Positions 7,563 through 16,559 of a stretch of 38,840 nucleotides of DNA are shown here, one piece after another (position 1 is the first letter of the stretch; each line of letters opens with the position of its first letter). The stretch is from a virus. The notes below the pieces were generated by a model. It was not told the DNA's origin, did not search any database, and saw only the letters and a list, made by a program, of their open reading frames with translations. Where the stretch lies: the IMG/VR virus record IMGVR_UViG_3300035182_000247, positions 1-38,840 of that record. One strand, given 5' to 3'. Both the position numbers and the translations under genes were made by a program.

Positions 7563-10500
7563 TTAACTGAACCTGGCGCTGAATGTGGTCTTCGAGCGAC
7601 CAACAATCACAGCGCCAAGTGAATCACTGGAAAACTCGAACGTGACAACAGTCGTATTCAGGCCCAGCGTGGTTTGATTAGCGGACCAACTCTGTGCCGA
7701 CGCCAATGACACCCACGACCCTGTCGTTCCCGCAGAAAGCGATCCAGAATTAACTGTTGCCCTGACCCAATAGGACGACCCGATGCTGGTTGTTGTCGGG
7801 GAGAACCACGGCACTGTCGGATTGGCTGTGGCTGTGATGGTGCCGTTCGTGTTGAGAGTCAGCGTCGCCGTCGCAGTCGATCCGACAACTGTGGCGCTGG
7901 CTGTGCCGATAGATCCCCATCCGGGGTTACTGCATATCTCAAGCGTACCCTGCCGGTTCAGATCGGTGTCTCCGTCAGCCACTCCGATTGCGAAGTTCGG
8001 GTTCCAGATGAACTTAGAGCCAATAGCCTTGATCCAAACAATGTTGTTCGTCGTGTCCTGCCAGAGATACAGGCCGTTGTTGCCGCCTGTCTGCGTCACC
8101 AATGTTGCGTAGCTGGTCGCGCTATGGGTTCCGGTGTAGGTGGCCCCGGCAACCAACCCATAATTATTGACATCGTGATACCCGATGTTGAAGCGGTCAC
8201 TCCCGGACTTCATCATCACTCGGGCCGGAGAGTTGTTGTCCCACGGGATGCCGATGTACATCACATCAGTCGTGCGCGTGAAATTCCATACCCCGAACCC
8301 GACACCTAAATTCATAGGCGTCGTGTCGTTCGGATAGCCCCACAGATAGCGCCCACCATTGCGCAAGCAGGCATGCCGGAATGAGAATCGGCTTGAACCT
8401 GTCCCGTCATGTACAGCCCATGTTCCCTGTACCGTGCCACCTGAATCGAGTTGCTGCGGGGCAATGGCAAACGTCGCGGTTCCGTATGGGCCAACGTCAA
8501 CTGAGTCGATTGCAAATGGACTGAAGCCGTAGAACTCGTCTGTGCTGGTGTAGCCTTGGAAATCGCCAGTCGGTGTCATGGCGGTCAGACTAGCCGCTCC
8601 GTAGGTCATAAACGGACTGTCTTGAATCATGTAGACGCCAGACCCGTTGCCCCAATAGCCGTAGGGGTCCCACTCCGCGCCGACGATGTTCCAGTAGCGC
8701 CTGTCTGCGAAGCTGGGGCTCGCTGCCGAAAAGTTGCGGCCATCAAGGCTTGTTGTTGTTGTGGCTCCGCCACCAGCGCCAAGAGTTCTGAACCCAGGGT
8801 GGCTGTTAACGTACTTGGTCCGCTTATCTCGGTAGGTTCCACGACTGATCGGGTTCAGGTAAAGGTCATACGTGCGCTGCGCACCGCCGCCCTGCCAGAA
8901 GTTATAGTCGTTGTCATTGGTTGGGTTCCCTATGAGCGGCTCGGCTGACCGATTCTGGTAAGGGAAATTCACCCACGTCACGTCCACTGTATTCAGTGTC
9001 CGGTGATAGCTAGACATGCCGTGCAGCGTTGGCTGGACATTCAGCGGCGTACCGTGGGTCGTGTTTGGCGTTGATCCAACCACCAAAGCGCTAGTCAGGA
9101 ATGCGTTATCCCCAGCCGCACCGAAAAAGTGGACATATGGATTGTCAGAGCTACACCACCCCAAGTAATTGACTTGCTTCACTACGTTGGAATAGCCAAC
9201 CGCTCCCGCATGGTGCGTGTTCACGTTCGATATAACACCAACGACCGGCGTACCGACAGAAGTGCCGTCCGATGTTGGCTCCCACTTAAACGCCCCGGCA
9301 GTTATGGAACCAAAATTGTCTAGCGCTCCGCCTCGGGTAAGCAGGTTGTTTGCGGCGTTTGAGAACGTCACGTTGCCGTCGTGAGTGATGGACTGGACAT
9401 ATGCCGGCGTGATGGCAACTGACGTTGACAGACCAAAACAGTTACTAGAAAGAGCGTGCCAATACCCGTTCCCTTGACAATCTCCTGCCACGTTGGACTG
9501 GAACGTATTACCCATGTTAGTGATCCAGAAGCCAGAGCTTCCGCTTGCCATCGAGTCGTCAGTACCGCCGACATAGGCATCGAATGCCTTGATCCTGCGC
9601 AGCGCCAGCGGCTCATCGACCTTCAGGACAGCGTTTCCGGTCCAGGTGTTGTTCTGCTCGCTGCCATCTTCGAGGAAGTAGGCGTTCCCGCTGATCTGGT
9701 AGGCGACGTTGTTCGTCAGCGTGATCCCATCCGTGCCGTGAACCACGATGGCTCGCTGCTTGGAGTTCTTGATCGCGCAGTTCTTGGCACCTTGGCCGGC
9801 GTTGTTGGCCCCGAGAGATGCCCCGCCGCCGCTGAATACGCCTGCGCTGAACGAGGCAGGTGAATAGCTCATCATGTGCCAGTGCAGCGGGTAGCGGCCC
9901 ATGCGCCCCTCTTGCCCGCATCGGTTGATCTCTGCGCCTTCGACGTACATGTAGCCGCCAGCCATGCACATCATGTGAACACCCATTCCACCGAGGGCGG
10001 TGATCGCGCGCGAACTAAGCGTGCCGTTGCTCACGCTCATCGTGTAGGTGCCGGCCCCGCCAGTGCCCGTCCCAAGTGCTGCGATGTACGTCCCCGTCGT
10101 AATGCCGGTGCCGGTGATTTCCTGCCCGACAGCCAGCGTTCCAACCGAAGGTGCCGCAGCGGTCATCGTCGTTCCGCTGAACGAGGCATTGAACGTGGCG
10201 CCGGTCCACAGCGCATCGTTCGCACCATTGATCTTGAGATTGCGCGTCAGGTTCAGGATGTACGCGCGCTGGTCGATCTGCGTCGGCTGGCCCGCCGCGC
10301 CGTTCGTCCACGTCCCGGCCGTGGTGGACACGTAGGGGCTCGCGTCGATGGGGTACATCATCTGCCCCCAGCGGTCGAAGCCGATGCCGCTGGTGAGTGC
10401 CAGGCTCGTGCCGCTGGCGTTCGTGTTCAGCACCTTCAGTTCGGTGCGCTTGCTGGCGTTGTAGTAGCCCGTGGGGCTGATGGCGATTTCGTCACCAGCC

Positions 10501-11027
10501 GTCCAGCCTGTCGAGACTGCCGTAGTTAGCGATGTCGCCCCGCTACTGGCAGTCGCGTTCAATTGCGTGTACGGCGTCGGCGAAGCGCCGTAGAGCTTCA
10601 TCACCCCGCCCGACATGACCATGATCCCGCGGTACATGCCGGTGTCGTTGTTCACCATCGTCGGGTAGGCCGACAACGTGGGCCACAGCGGATCGACGCC
10701 ATTGAGCGTGATGTTCACCGGGTTCGTCAGCGGGCTGTCCGCTGTGCCGCCCAGGAATGAGCCTTCGACCTGAATGCACTCGATGCCGGGGAAACCAATC
10801 GTGCCGGTTGTCGCTAGCTTGAGTGTCGTTCCTGCCGGGATGATGATGCAGCTTAGGCTGGCCGATGCCGTGACATCGAGCACGACAGTCTTGCCTGCAG
10901 GGATGGTGACATCACCTGTAGTGGGCACCGTTCCGCCCCACGTCGCGGGGTCAGACCACAGCAGATCGGGCGACGCCGCCCCCGTCTGCGACCGCAGCAT
11001 GCTCCGATGGCAATCAACGATGTGCAT
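7563..11027 (-). CDS. G8-domain / beta-helix protein (CEMIP/TMEM2-like), tail-spike candidate
   Basis: 1154 aa. A G8 domain lies near the N-terminus (about 21-130: LLWSDPATWGGTVPTTGDV, IPAGKTVVLD, IQVEGSF). It is followed by a right-handed beta-helix with the features seen in animal CEMIP/TMEM2 and bacterial relatives: RYPLHWHM near 378-385 and HGTDGITLTNN...YFLEDGSEQNNTWTGNAVL near 430-466. A Gly/Thr-rich insert of a type common in phage tails (TGTYIAALGTGTGGAGTYT) lies at about 277-345. The last about 110 residues look like an Ig-like domain. Animal members degrade hyaluronan; here a capsule or polysaccharide depolymerase role is inference. The frame opens at 11159, but the ATG at 11027, just after the upstream stop, fits better; an ATG at 11000 with GGAG upstream is also possible. 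Confidence 0.78.
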   Translation of the reverse strand: MHIVDCHRSMLRSQTGAASPDLLWSDPATWGGTVPTTGDVTIPAGKTVVLDVTASASLSCIIIPAGTTLKLATTGTIGFPGIECIQVEGSFLGGTADSPLTNPVNITLNGVDPLWPTLSAYPTMVNNDTGMYRGIMVMSGGVMKLYGASPTPYTQLNATASSGATSLTTAVSTGWTAGDEIAISPTGYYNASKRTELKVLNTNASGTSLALTSGIGFDRWGQMMYPIDASPYVSTTAGTWTNGAAGQPTQIDQRAYILNLTRNLKINGANDALWTGATFNASFSGTTMTAAAPSVGTLAVGQEITGTGITTGTYIAALGTGTGGAGTYTMSVSNGTLSSRAITALGGMGVHMMCMAGGYMYVEGAEINRCGQEGRMGRYPLHWHMMSYSPASFSAGVFSGGGASLGANNAGQGAKNCAIKNSKQRAIVVHGTDGITLTNNVAYQISGNAYFLEDGSEQNNTWTGNAVLKVDEPLALRRIKAFDAYVGGTDDSMASGSSGFWITNMGNTFQSNVAGDCQGNGYWHALSSNCFGLSTSVAITPAYVQSITHDGNVTFSNAANNLLTRGGALDNFGSITAGAFKWEPTSDGTSVGTPVVGVISNVNTHHAGAVGYSNVVKQVNYLGWCSSDNPYVHFFGAAGDNAFLTSALVVGSTPNTTHGTPLNVQPTLHGMSSYHRTLNTVDVTWVNFPYQNRSAEPLIGNPTNDNDYNFWQGGGAQRTYDLYLNPISRGTYRDKRTKYVNSHPGFRTLGAGGGATTTTSLDGRNFSAASPSFADRRYWNIVGAEWDPYGYWGNGSGVYMIQDSPFMTYGAASLTAMTPTGDFQGYTSTDEFYGFSPFAIDSVDVGPYGTATFAIAPQQLDSGGTVQGTWAVHDGTGSSRFSFRHACLRNGGRYLWGYPNDTTPMNLGVGFGVWNFTRTTDVMYIGIPWDNNSPARVMMKSGSDRFNIGYHDVNNYGLVAGATYTGTHSATSYATLVTQTGGNNGLYLWQDTTNNIVWIKAIGSKFIWNPNFAIGVADGDTDLNRQGTLEICSNPGWGSIGTASATVVGSTATATLTLNTNGTITATANPTVPWFSPTTTSIGSSYWVRATVNSGSLSAGTTGSWVSLASAQSWSANQTTLGLNTTVVTFEFSSDSLGAVIVGRSKTTFSARFS

Positions 11028-11041
11028 GCTGCGGCCGTCGA

Positions 11042-11533
11042 TCAGACTTCGATGAAGCCGACGCGCAGGGACAAGGGCGTTGCCGATGGAACAGTGATAC
11101 CTCGGATGCACAGCGTCGAAGCCGGGATCGCGGTCGCATTGGCCGTGCTGGGCATCCAAATGGCGTTGTTGAAGTTCACGTTCGCTTTCCAGTACGGGCG
11201 CCCACCGTTCGCGTTGACCGAGAAGCGCTGGATCACGCTGCTCACGGTCGGCTGGGCCGTGGTGTAGCCGGTCAAGCTGCCAAAGGCTGTGCCCGAGAAT
11301 GTGTTACCCGCCGAGCGAGCCGGCGTCACCGGAACGATTGCAGTCGGCGCAGTGCCTGTTCCTGCTGCAGTGACCACATAGATGCCGACCATGTTGGCAA
11401 CCGAAGCATTCGACTCCCCTTGGCCGTCGTATTCGACAAGAGCCCAGCCTCGGGCGACTCCTCCGACGATGATGAGGTGGTCGATGGTGGTGCTCAGGGC
11501 CGCATTGGTGCGTTCTACGTTGTACGGGATCAT
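11042..11533 (-). CDS. Small virion-type protein, 163 aa
   Basis: Low-charge, beta-rich protein beginning MIPYNVERTNAALSTTIDHL, with Thr/Ala/Pro-rich middle and ending LRVGFIEV. It lies between the 100-aa protein and the G8 protein in the late operon. Composition suggests a decoration or tail-associated protein; no family recognised. Confidence 0.7.
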   Translation of the reverse strand: MIPYNVERTNAALSTTIDHLIIVGGVARGWALVEYDGQGESNASVANMVGIYVVTAAGTGTAPTAIVPVTPARSAGNTFSGTAFGSLTGYTTAQPTVSSVIQRFSVNANGGRPYWKANVNFNNAIWMPSTANATAIPASTLCIRGITVPSATPLSLRVGFIEV

Positions 11534-11554
11534 GGTATTTCCTTGATGTTGAAG

Positions 11555-11857
11555 TCAGTGAGAAGTGGCGAAAACATGGGCTGTTTCTGCCCACTCCGAC
11601 AAGGTGCAGCGCTCCCCGAATTTGAGGTACTGGCCTTGAAGCTCTGCGCGGACAAAGACGTGATCCATGTCCTGCGAACGAAAGTAGCTGCTGCACTCCG
11701 AGTAGGGACGCAGCGTGCCGATGGCCCTGGCCCCGCCGAGCACACCAGAGCGCGCACTGCGCACCAGGCACATGCCCTCGGGAATGGAGCTGTTAGTCGC
11801 TGGGTTGCGGCGCTCGATCATCACAACGCCATCCCAGGCTGTAGAGGTGTGGGTCAT
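11555..11857 (-). CDS. Small late-operon protein, 100 aa
   Basis: The ATG overlaps the portal gene's stop as ATGA, so it is coupled to portal translation. The protein starts MTHTSTAWDGVVMIERRNP and contains ECSSYFRSQDMDHVFVRAEL. No known domain recognised. It could be a head-completion or assembly factor, but nothing beyond position supports that. Confidence 0.65.
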   Translation of the reverse strand: MTHTSTAWDGVVMIERRNPATNSSIPEGMCLVRSARSGVLGGARAIGTLRPYSECSSYFRSQDMDHVFVRAELQGQYLKFGERCTLSEWAETAHVFATSH

Positions 11858-14235
11858 GCTGTGACTTTCGCGGATTGAATGCCGATGGCCCGGCCGTTGG
11901 CATCACGCACGATCTGTTTCGGTGCGGTCAGGTGCGTGGACAGCGCTTGCAGGCTTTCCATGATCTGCGCCATCTTCGGGTCGGTGCCAGCCACCGTCGC
12001 ATCGGCCTTCGCTTCGGCTGCGCTTTGCAATGCGGTTGCCTGCACCTGCGCCTGAATCTGAGCAATCAGCACCTTCGTGCTGTTGTCCTGCTCCTTGCGC
12101 GCGTTCTCTGCGTCCTGCCGCATCTGCTCCAGCACCATCTCGTGCTGCATCTTGGCGGCTTCGCCCTGCGCGTCGAGGTTCGCTTTGTGCGTGTCAACCT
12201 GCGCTTGCAACTGCTGCTGCGCCGTGGCCTGCACTTGCTGTTGTTGCTGCGCATTGGTGTCAACCTGCGCCTTCATCTGCATTTTCTCGCGCTCGATTTG
12301 CAGCGTCGTCTGCGCCTTGACCTGCTCAAGCTGCATCGCGCCCTGCACTTTGATCTGTTCGGGGTCGGCCTTGGGTGGCGCTGGGGGGGCCTTCGCCGGG
12401 TCGCTGAAGAACTTGTCGCCGTTCTTCTGTCCGGTCAGCTTCGCAAGCTCTGCGCTGGCGTTGTAAATGTTCTCCGGGCTGGCAACACCAATCGCATGGA
12501 CTTTTTCCTGCTGTGCGATCACCGCCATCAGGTGCTGTACCTGCTGATCCTTGTTCCCAACGCCCAAGCCAATGTTGATGTTCAGATCGAACTGATTGCG
12601 CCACTCGCGCGGGTCAACTCCCTGCCACTCGCCGCCCAGCCGAACCTCGGTCGATTTGTCCTGATACTGGCAAACAAGGCGCAGCATCTGCCGGAACAAC
12701 TCGACCCACCCTTCGGCAAAGTTGCGAGCAATCAGGTCAAGACGCATATCATCTTTGTTCGTGATGATGTTCGCGCCCGTTGCAGTGCCTTGGATGGCCT
12801 TCGCGTCGTTGCCTTGGCTGTAGCGCGTCCAGCCGGTCGCTGACTCGCCGAACTGCTGCATGTATTCCAGCATGCCCATGCCGGCCGATGCGTCGCCCAT
12901 CGCTTGATCGAGACGGCCGACCATGCCGGGCGACTTGATCCGCACCACCCCACCGGGGCGGCTTGTCAACAGGTCATCTAGGTTCACTTGCCCGTCAACC
13001 GCGAAATAACGCCCGTTGACCTGCAAATACATGTTGTCAAGCTGGCTGCGCAGGATGCTCGTCTCGGTCTTCTGCGTCTCCATTGCCAAGTCGGCAGCCG
13101 ACAGGCCGAAGAACTTGTGCGGAATTGGAATCGGGCAAATGCTGACGAACGGCGTCACGTCCACTTCCTCGTTTTCGAGGATCACGTTCCCGGCCCGCGT
13201 GACCTTGCGAAGCTCGCTGATGCCGTCGCCGTCCCAATCGCAGCGGATGTAGCAGTCCGTCACCCACACTTGGCGCTGACTGTCATCCATCGACTCAGGC
13301 TGATCGCCCTGCGCCGCCATCTCATCATCGAAGCTCAAGCGTTCGATGCGCTCTGCGTTCAAGCTGACCGCGTTGTCATCACTGCCCAACTGATCGACGT
13401 TCTTGTAGCCCATCGACTTCAGATCGGACAGCGTGCGCAAGAACCGGTGCCCGACGAACGGGCTGGTTTCAATGTCCTTCGCCTTGCGGCTGATGAGGAA
13501 TTCCTCGGGCGGCACGTTCTCAATGCAGACCTTCCCACCTGTCTTCTTGCGCGTGCAAGTGATGTCATACAGCATCACGGGCGGCGCAGCGTGAATCTGC
13601 GCGGCGTGCTGTTGCAGTTGCATCAGGGCCTGCGGGTTGTGCGCCGCGGCTTGCATCTGTTGCGCGATCTGTTCCAGTGCCTTCTGACGCTGCTCTGCGT
13701 CTTCCTCGTCTGGATACGCGCGCTGCTCAGTCGGGGTGATTTCCTCATCGTCCAGGATTTCAGCCAACTCGACCTGACTGAGCGCCTTGTATTCCTCTTT
13801 CTTCTCTTCCGCGCGCGTGTCCCACCAGACCTTGATGAACCCGCGCTTCTGAAGGAGGGCGTCCTTCATCCACGCATACGCGATGGCGTGGCCCTTGTTC
13901 TTCTTGACGAACAGATAGTTGATGTAATCGGTGCATTGCTGCGCCTTCTGTTCGTCGCCTGACTTGCACGCCTCAAACTCGACCACCGAATCGCCGCCCA
14001 TGAACTTGACCATGAGCTGCGGCATCATCGACTCGACCACGTTGCGCACGTAGGGCACCACCACCGAAGACCGACCCTCTACTTCCGGGGGTGACAAGTC
14101 TCCTTGTGGGAGTGCGAGGTAGTAATACTCAGACTTGCGGCGCATCTCTGCCAGCTTGCCGCCGCTGTAGCCAACCGACGCACGCATCTCTGCGTCCGTG
14201 ATCGCCTTCAGCTCGTCTTCGGTCATTCGTGTCAT
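11854..14235 (-). CDS. Portal protein
   Basis: 793 aa. The first about 560 residues look like portal proteins of short-tailed phages: an N-terminal helix (LAEMRRKSEYYYLALPQGD), SSVVVPYVRNVVESMMPQL, a wing region, and a stem/crown region around MQQFGESATGWTRYSQGNDAK. From about 580 on there is a long Gln/Ala/Lys-rich coiled coil, as in other long portals of this group. The portal is the dodecameric ring at one capsid vertex through which DNA is packaged and ejected. It follows the terminase genes, with only a short ORF between, the usual order. The ATG is 5 nt past the end of the read-through frame of that short ORF, with AGAAGAAG upstream. Confidence 0.85.
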   Translation of the reverse strand: MTRMTEDELKAITDAEMRASVGYSGGKLAEMRRKSEYYYLALPQGDLSPPEVEGRSSVVVPYVRNVVESMMPQLMVKFMGGDSVVEFEACKSGDEQKAQQCTDYINYLFVKKNKGHAIAYAWMKDALLQKRGFIKVWWDTRAEEKKEEYKALSQVELAEILDDEEITPTEQRAYPDEEDAEQRQKALEQIAQQMQAAAHNPQALMQLQQHAAQIHAAPPVMLYDITCTRKKTGGKVCIENVPPEEFLISRKAKDIETSPFVGHRFLRTLSDLKSMGYKNVDQLGSDDNAVSLNAERIERLSFDDEMAAQGDQPESMDDSQRQVWVTDCYIRCDWDGDGISELRKVTRAGNVILENEEVDVTPFVSICPIPIPHKFFGLSAADLAMETQKTETSILRSQLDNMYLQVNGRYFAVDGQVNLDDLLTSRPGGVVRIKSPGMVGRLDQAMGDASAGMGMLEYMQQFGESATGWTRYSQGNDAKAIQGTATGANIITNKDDMRLDLIARNFAEGWVELFRQMLRLVCQYQDKSTEVRLGGEWQGVDPREWRNQFDLNINIGLGVGNKDQQVQHLMAVIAQQEKVHAIGVASPENIYNASAELAKLTGQKNGDKFFSDPAKAPPAPPKADPEQIKVQGAMQLEQVKAQTTLQIEREKMQMKAQVDTNAQQQQQVQATAQQQLQAQVDTHKANLDAQGEAAKMQHEMVLEQMRQDAENARKEQDNSTKVLIAQIQAQVQATALQSAAEAKADATVAGTDPKMAQIMESLQALSTHLTAPKQIVRDANGRAIGIQSAKVTA

Positions 14236-14288
14236 GTTTATCAGTCTTCTTCTGCTTTAGCTTTCTGGCGCTTTGCTTCTGCCTCAAG

Positions 14289-14408
14289 CTACAAGGCCGT
14301 CTCGATTGCCGCCTGTTCGTCTGCATGCTCTTGCATGGTTTGCCATGAGAGGATTCGCAGAAAGGCGGCGTCCGCATAAGCGTCGTCATGGACGATTTGT
14401 TCATTCAT
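14289..14408 (-). CDS. Short ORF ended by in-frame amber; frame continues to portal
   Basis: The ATG overlaps the terminase stop (14405) as ATGA. 39 codons (MNEQIVHDDAYADAAFLRIL...AAIETAL) end in TAG at 14289..14291. The same frame then continues for 15 sensible codons (LEAEAKRQKAKAEED) to a TGA at 14241..14243, 5 nt before the portal ATG. The full 14241..14408 frame would be a 55-aa charged helical protein filling the gap exactly, so the TAG looks like a mutation, a sequencing error, or a suppressed or read-through codon. Function unknown. Confidence 0.6.
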   Translation of the reverse strand: MNEQIVHDDAYADAAFLRILSWQTMQEHADEQAAIETAL

Positions 14409-15715
14409 ACAGTCGCCAATCGTTTGTATTTGAGCGGAACCTGCATCGTCGGCACCTCGTGCGCGACAGCCATCAGGCCGAACGCATCGGCGCCGTGCGA
14501 TGCCCAGTCGTGTACGGGGCCGAGCCCGATGTCGCGCACCTCGTCTTTGTTCTCGTGATACCAACCCAGCGCCGCGCGGCCAGCTTCTGTCGTGTCTTCG
14601 TTGAACCACATCGACCCGAACAGTCGGCGGCCTTCCTGAATGCGCGACATCGCGGCGCCCTTGCCCTGATTCGGGATTACGGTCACGCTGTAGCCGGCCT
14701 GATTCAGCGCGCTTTCATAGGACACGTCGAACACCTTGTCATGTGTCGAGCCGTCGTGGGGGAGCCAGATTTGCGCCTTGTCCTTCGTGTAACCGCGGCT
14801 ACGCAGCCAGCCCAGATGCGTTGCCAACGGCTGCCCGACCGCTTCGTAATAGTCGAGCACCCTGATCTCCATGCCGATGAACTGCGCCACCCACATCGTG
14901 AATGCGTCTGCCTTGGCCCCCGTGCCTCCAATGTCGCAGAACACGCGCAGGGTCATCAGCGGGTCAGCGGACACGCGGCCGATGCGCCCATCGAGCTTCG
15001 CCTTGGTGAGGCTCGCGGCGTAGTACGCGCCTTCAATCACTGTGGCGTGCTCGCCTTCCCAGATGTGCGGATACTGGTCGGGCCTGTCTGCCAGGTCGCG
15101 CTGCCGATCCCGCTCCAGCTTCGCCGGGAACTTCGGGTTGTCGCGCCAGTTCAGTTCAACGATTTTGATGAGCGGGTCGCCCGCGCCGAGAAACCGCTTC
15201 TCCACTGCCGCGTTCTTGCGCTTCGGGTTCCACGTCACCCATAACTCAGCGTTCCAGCCCGTGTCTTCTTCCCGCAGCGTCGGGATGAGTACCGTGAACG
15301 CCTCATCCGTGACGGGCTCAGCCTCGTCAACCCAACAAAGCAGAATCCGGCCCTTTGACTTGACGCTGGCGATACTGCGGTCCAAACCTGCGAACGCAAA
15401 CGATATGCGCCCGTCTCGGCTTTTGATGAACTTGTCGCCGACCTCGTAATACGCGGCCAGAAACGGTTCATCCTCAATCGCCCGCTTGCATTCCTCCAGG
15501 CTGGAATCTTCCAGGCTGTTCATGAACTGGCGGCCACACAGGATGATCCCGCTGGTGCCGGCGTTGCCGTGGATGTAGCCGTTGACCGCTGCCATCTTGG
15601 CAAAGCTGCGGGTCTTCGCAGACCCCCGCCCACCGTAGGCGCCACGAACGTCAGCGCGCCCTAGAAATACTGGAATCAACTTCTCGGGAAGCGCGATCGG
15701 CACGGAACCGATCAC
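14405..15715 (-). CDS. terL: Terminase large subunit
   Basis: 436 aa, full length for the PBSX/P22-type group. The ATPase domain has Walker A GGRGSAKT at 28-35 and Walker B ILLCWVDEAE with the Asp-Glu pair at 130-131. The C-terminal RNase H-like nuclease has acidic residues in VFCDIGGTGAKAD (about 259-270) and HDWASHGADAFG near 407-418. The enzyme cuts and pumps DNA into the prohead through the portal. Its start overlaps the small subunit's stop by 4 nt and its stop overlaps the start of the 39-codon ORF, so the packaging genes are translationally coupled. Confidence 0.92.
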   Translation of the reverse strand: MIGSVPIALPEKLIPVFLGRADVRGAYGGRGSAKTRSFAKMAAVNGYIHGNAGTSGIILCGRQFMNSLEDSSLEECKRAIEDEPFLAAYYEVGDKFIKSRDGRISFAFAGLDRSIASVKSKGRILLCWVDEAEPVTDEAFTVLIPTLREEDTGWNAELWVTWNPKRKNAAVEKRFLGAGDPLIKIVELNWRDNPKFPAKLERDRQRDLADRPDQYPHIWEGEHATVIEGAYYAASLTKAKLDGRIGRVSADPLMTLRVFCDIGGTGAKADAFTMWVAQFIGMEIRVLDYYEAVGQPLATHLGWLRSRGYTKDKAQIWLPHDGSTHDKVFDVSYESALNQAGYSVTVIPNQGKGAAMSRIQEGRRLFGSMWFNEDTTEAGRAALGWYHENKDEVRDIGLGPVHDWASHGADAFGLMAVAHEVPTMQVPLKYKRLATV

Positions 15716-16050
15716 TTGAGCGCGACCAATTCGATACGTGCGACCAATTCAACGGCGCCGCCATCCGGCCCGGTATGTTCAATGGCCTGCAAGCGCGGAT
15801 GGATGTACGGCGCAGCAGCCTTCGCGGCCTCGAACCGCATGACGGTCGCCGCCAGCCACTCGCGCGGCTCAAGTTCATCGCTGGGAACCGACCGCATTAC
15901 CTGCAGCATGTACTCCAACGGGCTCACCCCGCCTTCCATAGCCCGGTCGGCAATCTCCCGCGTGCGCTTCGTCGCGGAACCCGCCTTCCGGCCAGAACCC
16001 TTCCGGGCGCCGCCGTGGCTTGATTCCACTTGATTGTTTTCAAGTGACAT
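15712..16050 (-). CDS. terS: Terminase small subunit (probable)
   Basis: 112 aa from the ATG at 16050; the frame is open to a TTG at 16071, but the ATG is preferred. The N-terminal GGARKGSGRKAG is a basic DNA-binding stretch common in phage small terminases. A helical middle follows, with AAKAAAPYIHPRLQAIEHTG, a motif seen in the same family, and a short beta end. Small subunits recognise packaging-start DNA and load the large subunit, whose gene overlaps this stop. Confidence 0.8.
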   Translation of the reverse strand: MSLENNQVESSHGGARKGSGRKAGSATKRTREIADRAMEGGVSPLEYMLQVMRSVPSDELEPREWLAATVMRFEAAKAAAPYIHPRLQAIEHTGPDGGAVELVARIELVALK

Positions 16051-16188
16051 GATGGGTTCGCCTTTCGGCAAGTGTCCAAAGGTTGTGCAGCTTCAAACCC
16101 GCCATCCGACGAAGAGGGCGCCGGCCGCGTTGCGCTATCTTGCTACTGGTGGGCTTTTCTCAGCACCACCCGACTGAGCCCCGGCAAG

Positions 16189-16377
16189 CTACGGAGCGGT
16201 GATGGTGTAACCGGCCGCCTCAAGCACGGCGACTGCGGCCTTGATGTCCTTGGCGAGTTGCTTCGCCGCTTCGGCTTCCCACATCGTCACGAACTCAATG
16301 ACCTGGGCAGCCAGGATTCCGCCATTTGCCACCGAGTATTTGCCTTCGAGATAGACCCGAACGTCACCTGTAACCAT
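16189..16377 (-). CDS. Small phage protein, 62 aa
   Basis: First gene of the leftward late run. A strong GGGAGG lies 5 nt before the ATG. The product begins MVTGDVRVYLEGKYSVANGG, has a charged helix (MWEAEAAKQLAKDIKAAVAV) and ends AGYTITAP. No family recognised. Because it leads the late operon it could be regulatory or an assembly factor. About 140 nt separate it from the terminase start; I see no clear terminator or gene there. Confidence 0.65.
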   Translation of the reverse strand: MVTGDVRVYLEGKYSVANGGILAAQVIEFVTMWEAEAAKQLAKDIKAAVAVLEAAGYTITAP

Positions 16378-16482
16378 GAAACCTCCCTGTTGATGTAGGT
16401 CAGGCCCCTTCCGCCTGTTGCCGGCTGCGACGCCGGGTTAGAGCGCTCGTACTCTTCGGGTTTGTCCCTATAAAATATCCAC

Positions 16483-16511
16483 TTGCTAAATAGCGCATGA
16501 TGCCCTATTAT
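16483..16511 (+). promoter_or_regulatory. Sigma70-type promoter for the two small plus-strand genes
   Basis: TTGCTA, a 17-nt spacer, then TATTAT: 4/6 and 5/6 matches to the -35 and -10 consensus. Transcription would start near 16518, about 40 nt upstream of the ATG at 16560. It lies in the divergent region next to the late operon; no equally good minus-strand promoter is seen, so late transcription may need a phage factor or antitermination. Confidence 0.6.
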
Positions 16512-16515
16512 TTAG
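16486..16515. promoter_or_regulatory. Inverted repeat over the promoter (operator candidate)
   Basis: CTAAATA and TATTTAG are perfect 7-bp complements 16 nt apart, spanning the spacer and -10 of the plus-strand promoter. A dimeric regulator could bind here; the HTH-like protein at 16760..16942 is one candidate. Inference only. Confidence 0.4.
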
Positions 16516-16559
16516 TCATCGGTTAGCGCAGTGCAGCCGACAACCCAGGAGCAAAGATC

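Noticed and set aside
11028-11159. Upstream extension of the G8 protein to 11159
   Set aside because: The extra 44 residues overlap the 163-aa gene, lack a good start signal and are His/Arg-rich in a way unlike the rest.
14129-14404. 91-codon minus frame starting 4 nt from the 39-codon ORF
   Set aside because: Very basic low-complexity product that runs into the portal coding sequence in another frame; the ATGA-coupled frame is the better candidate.
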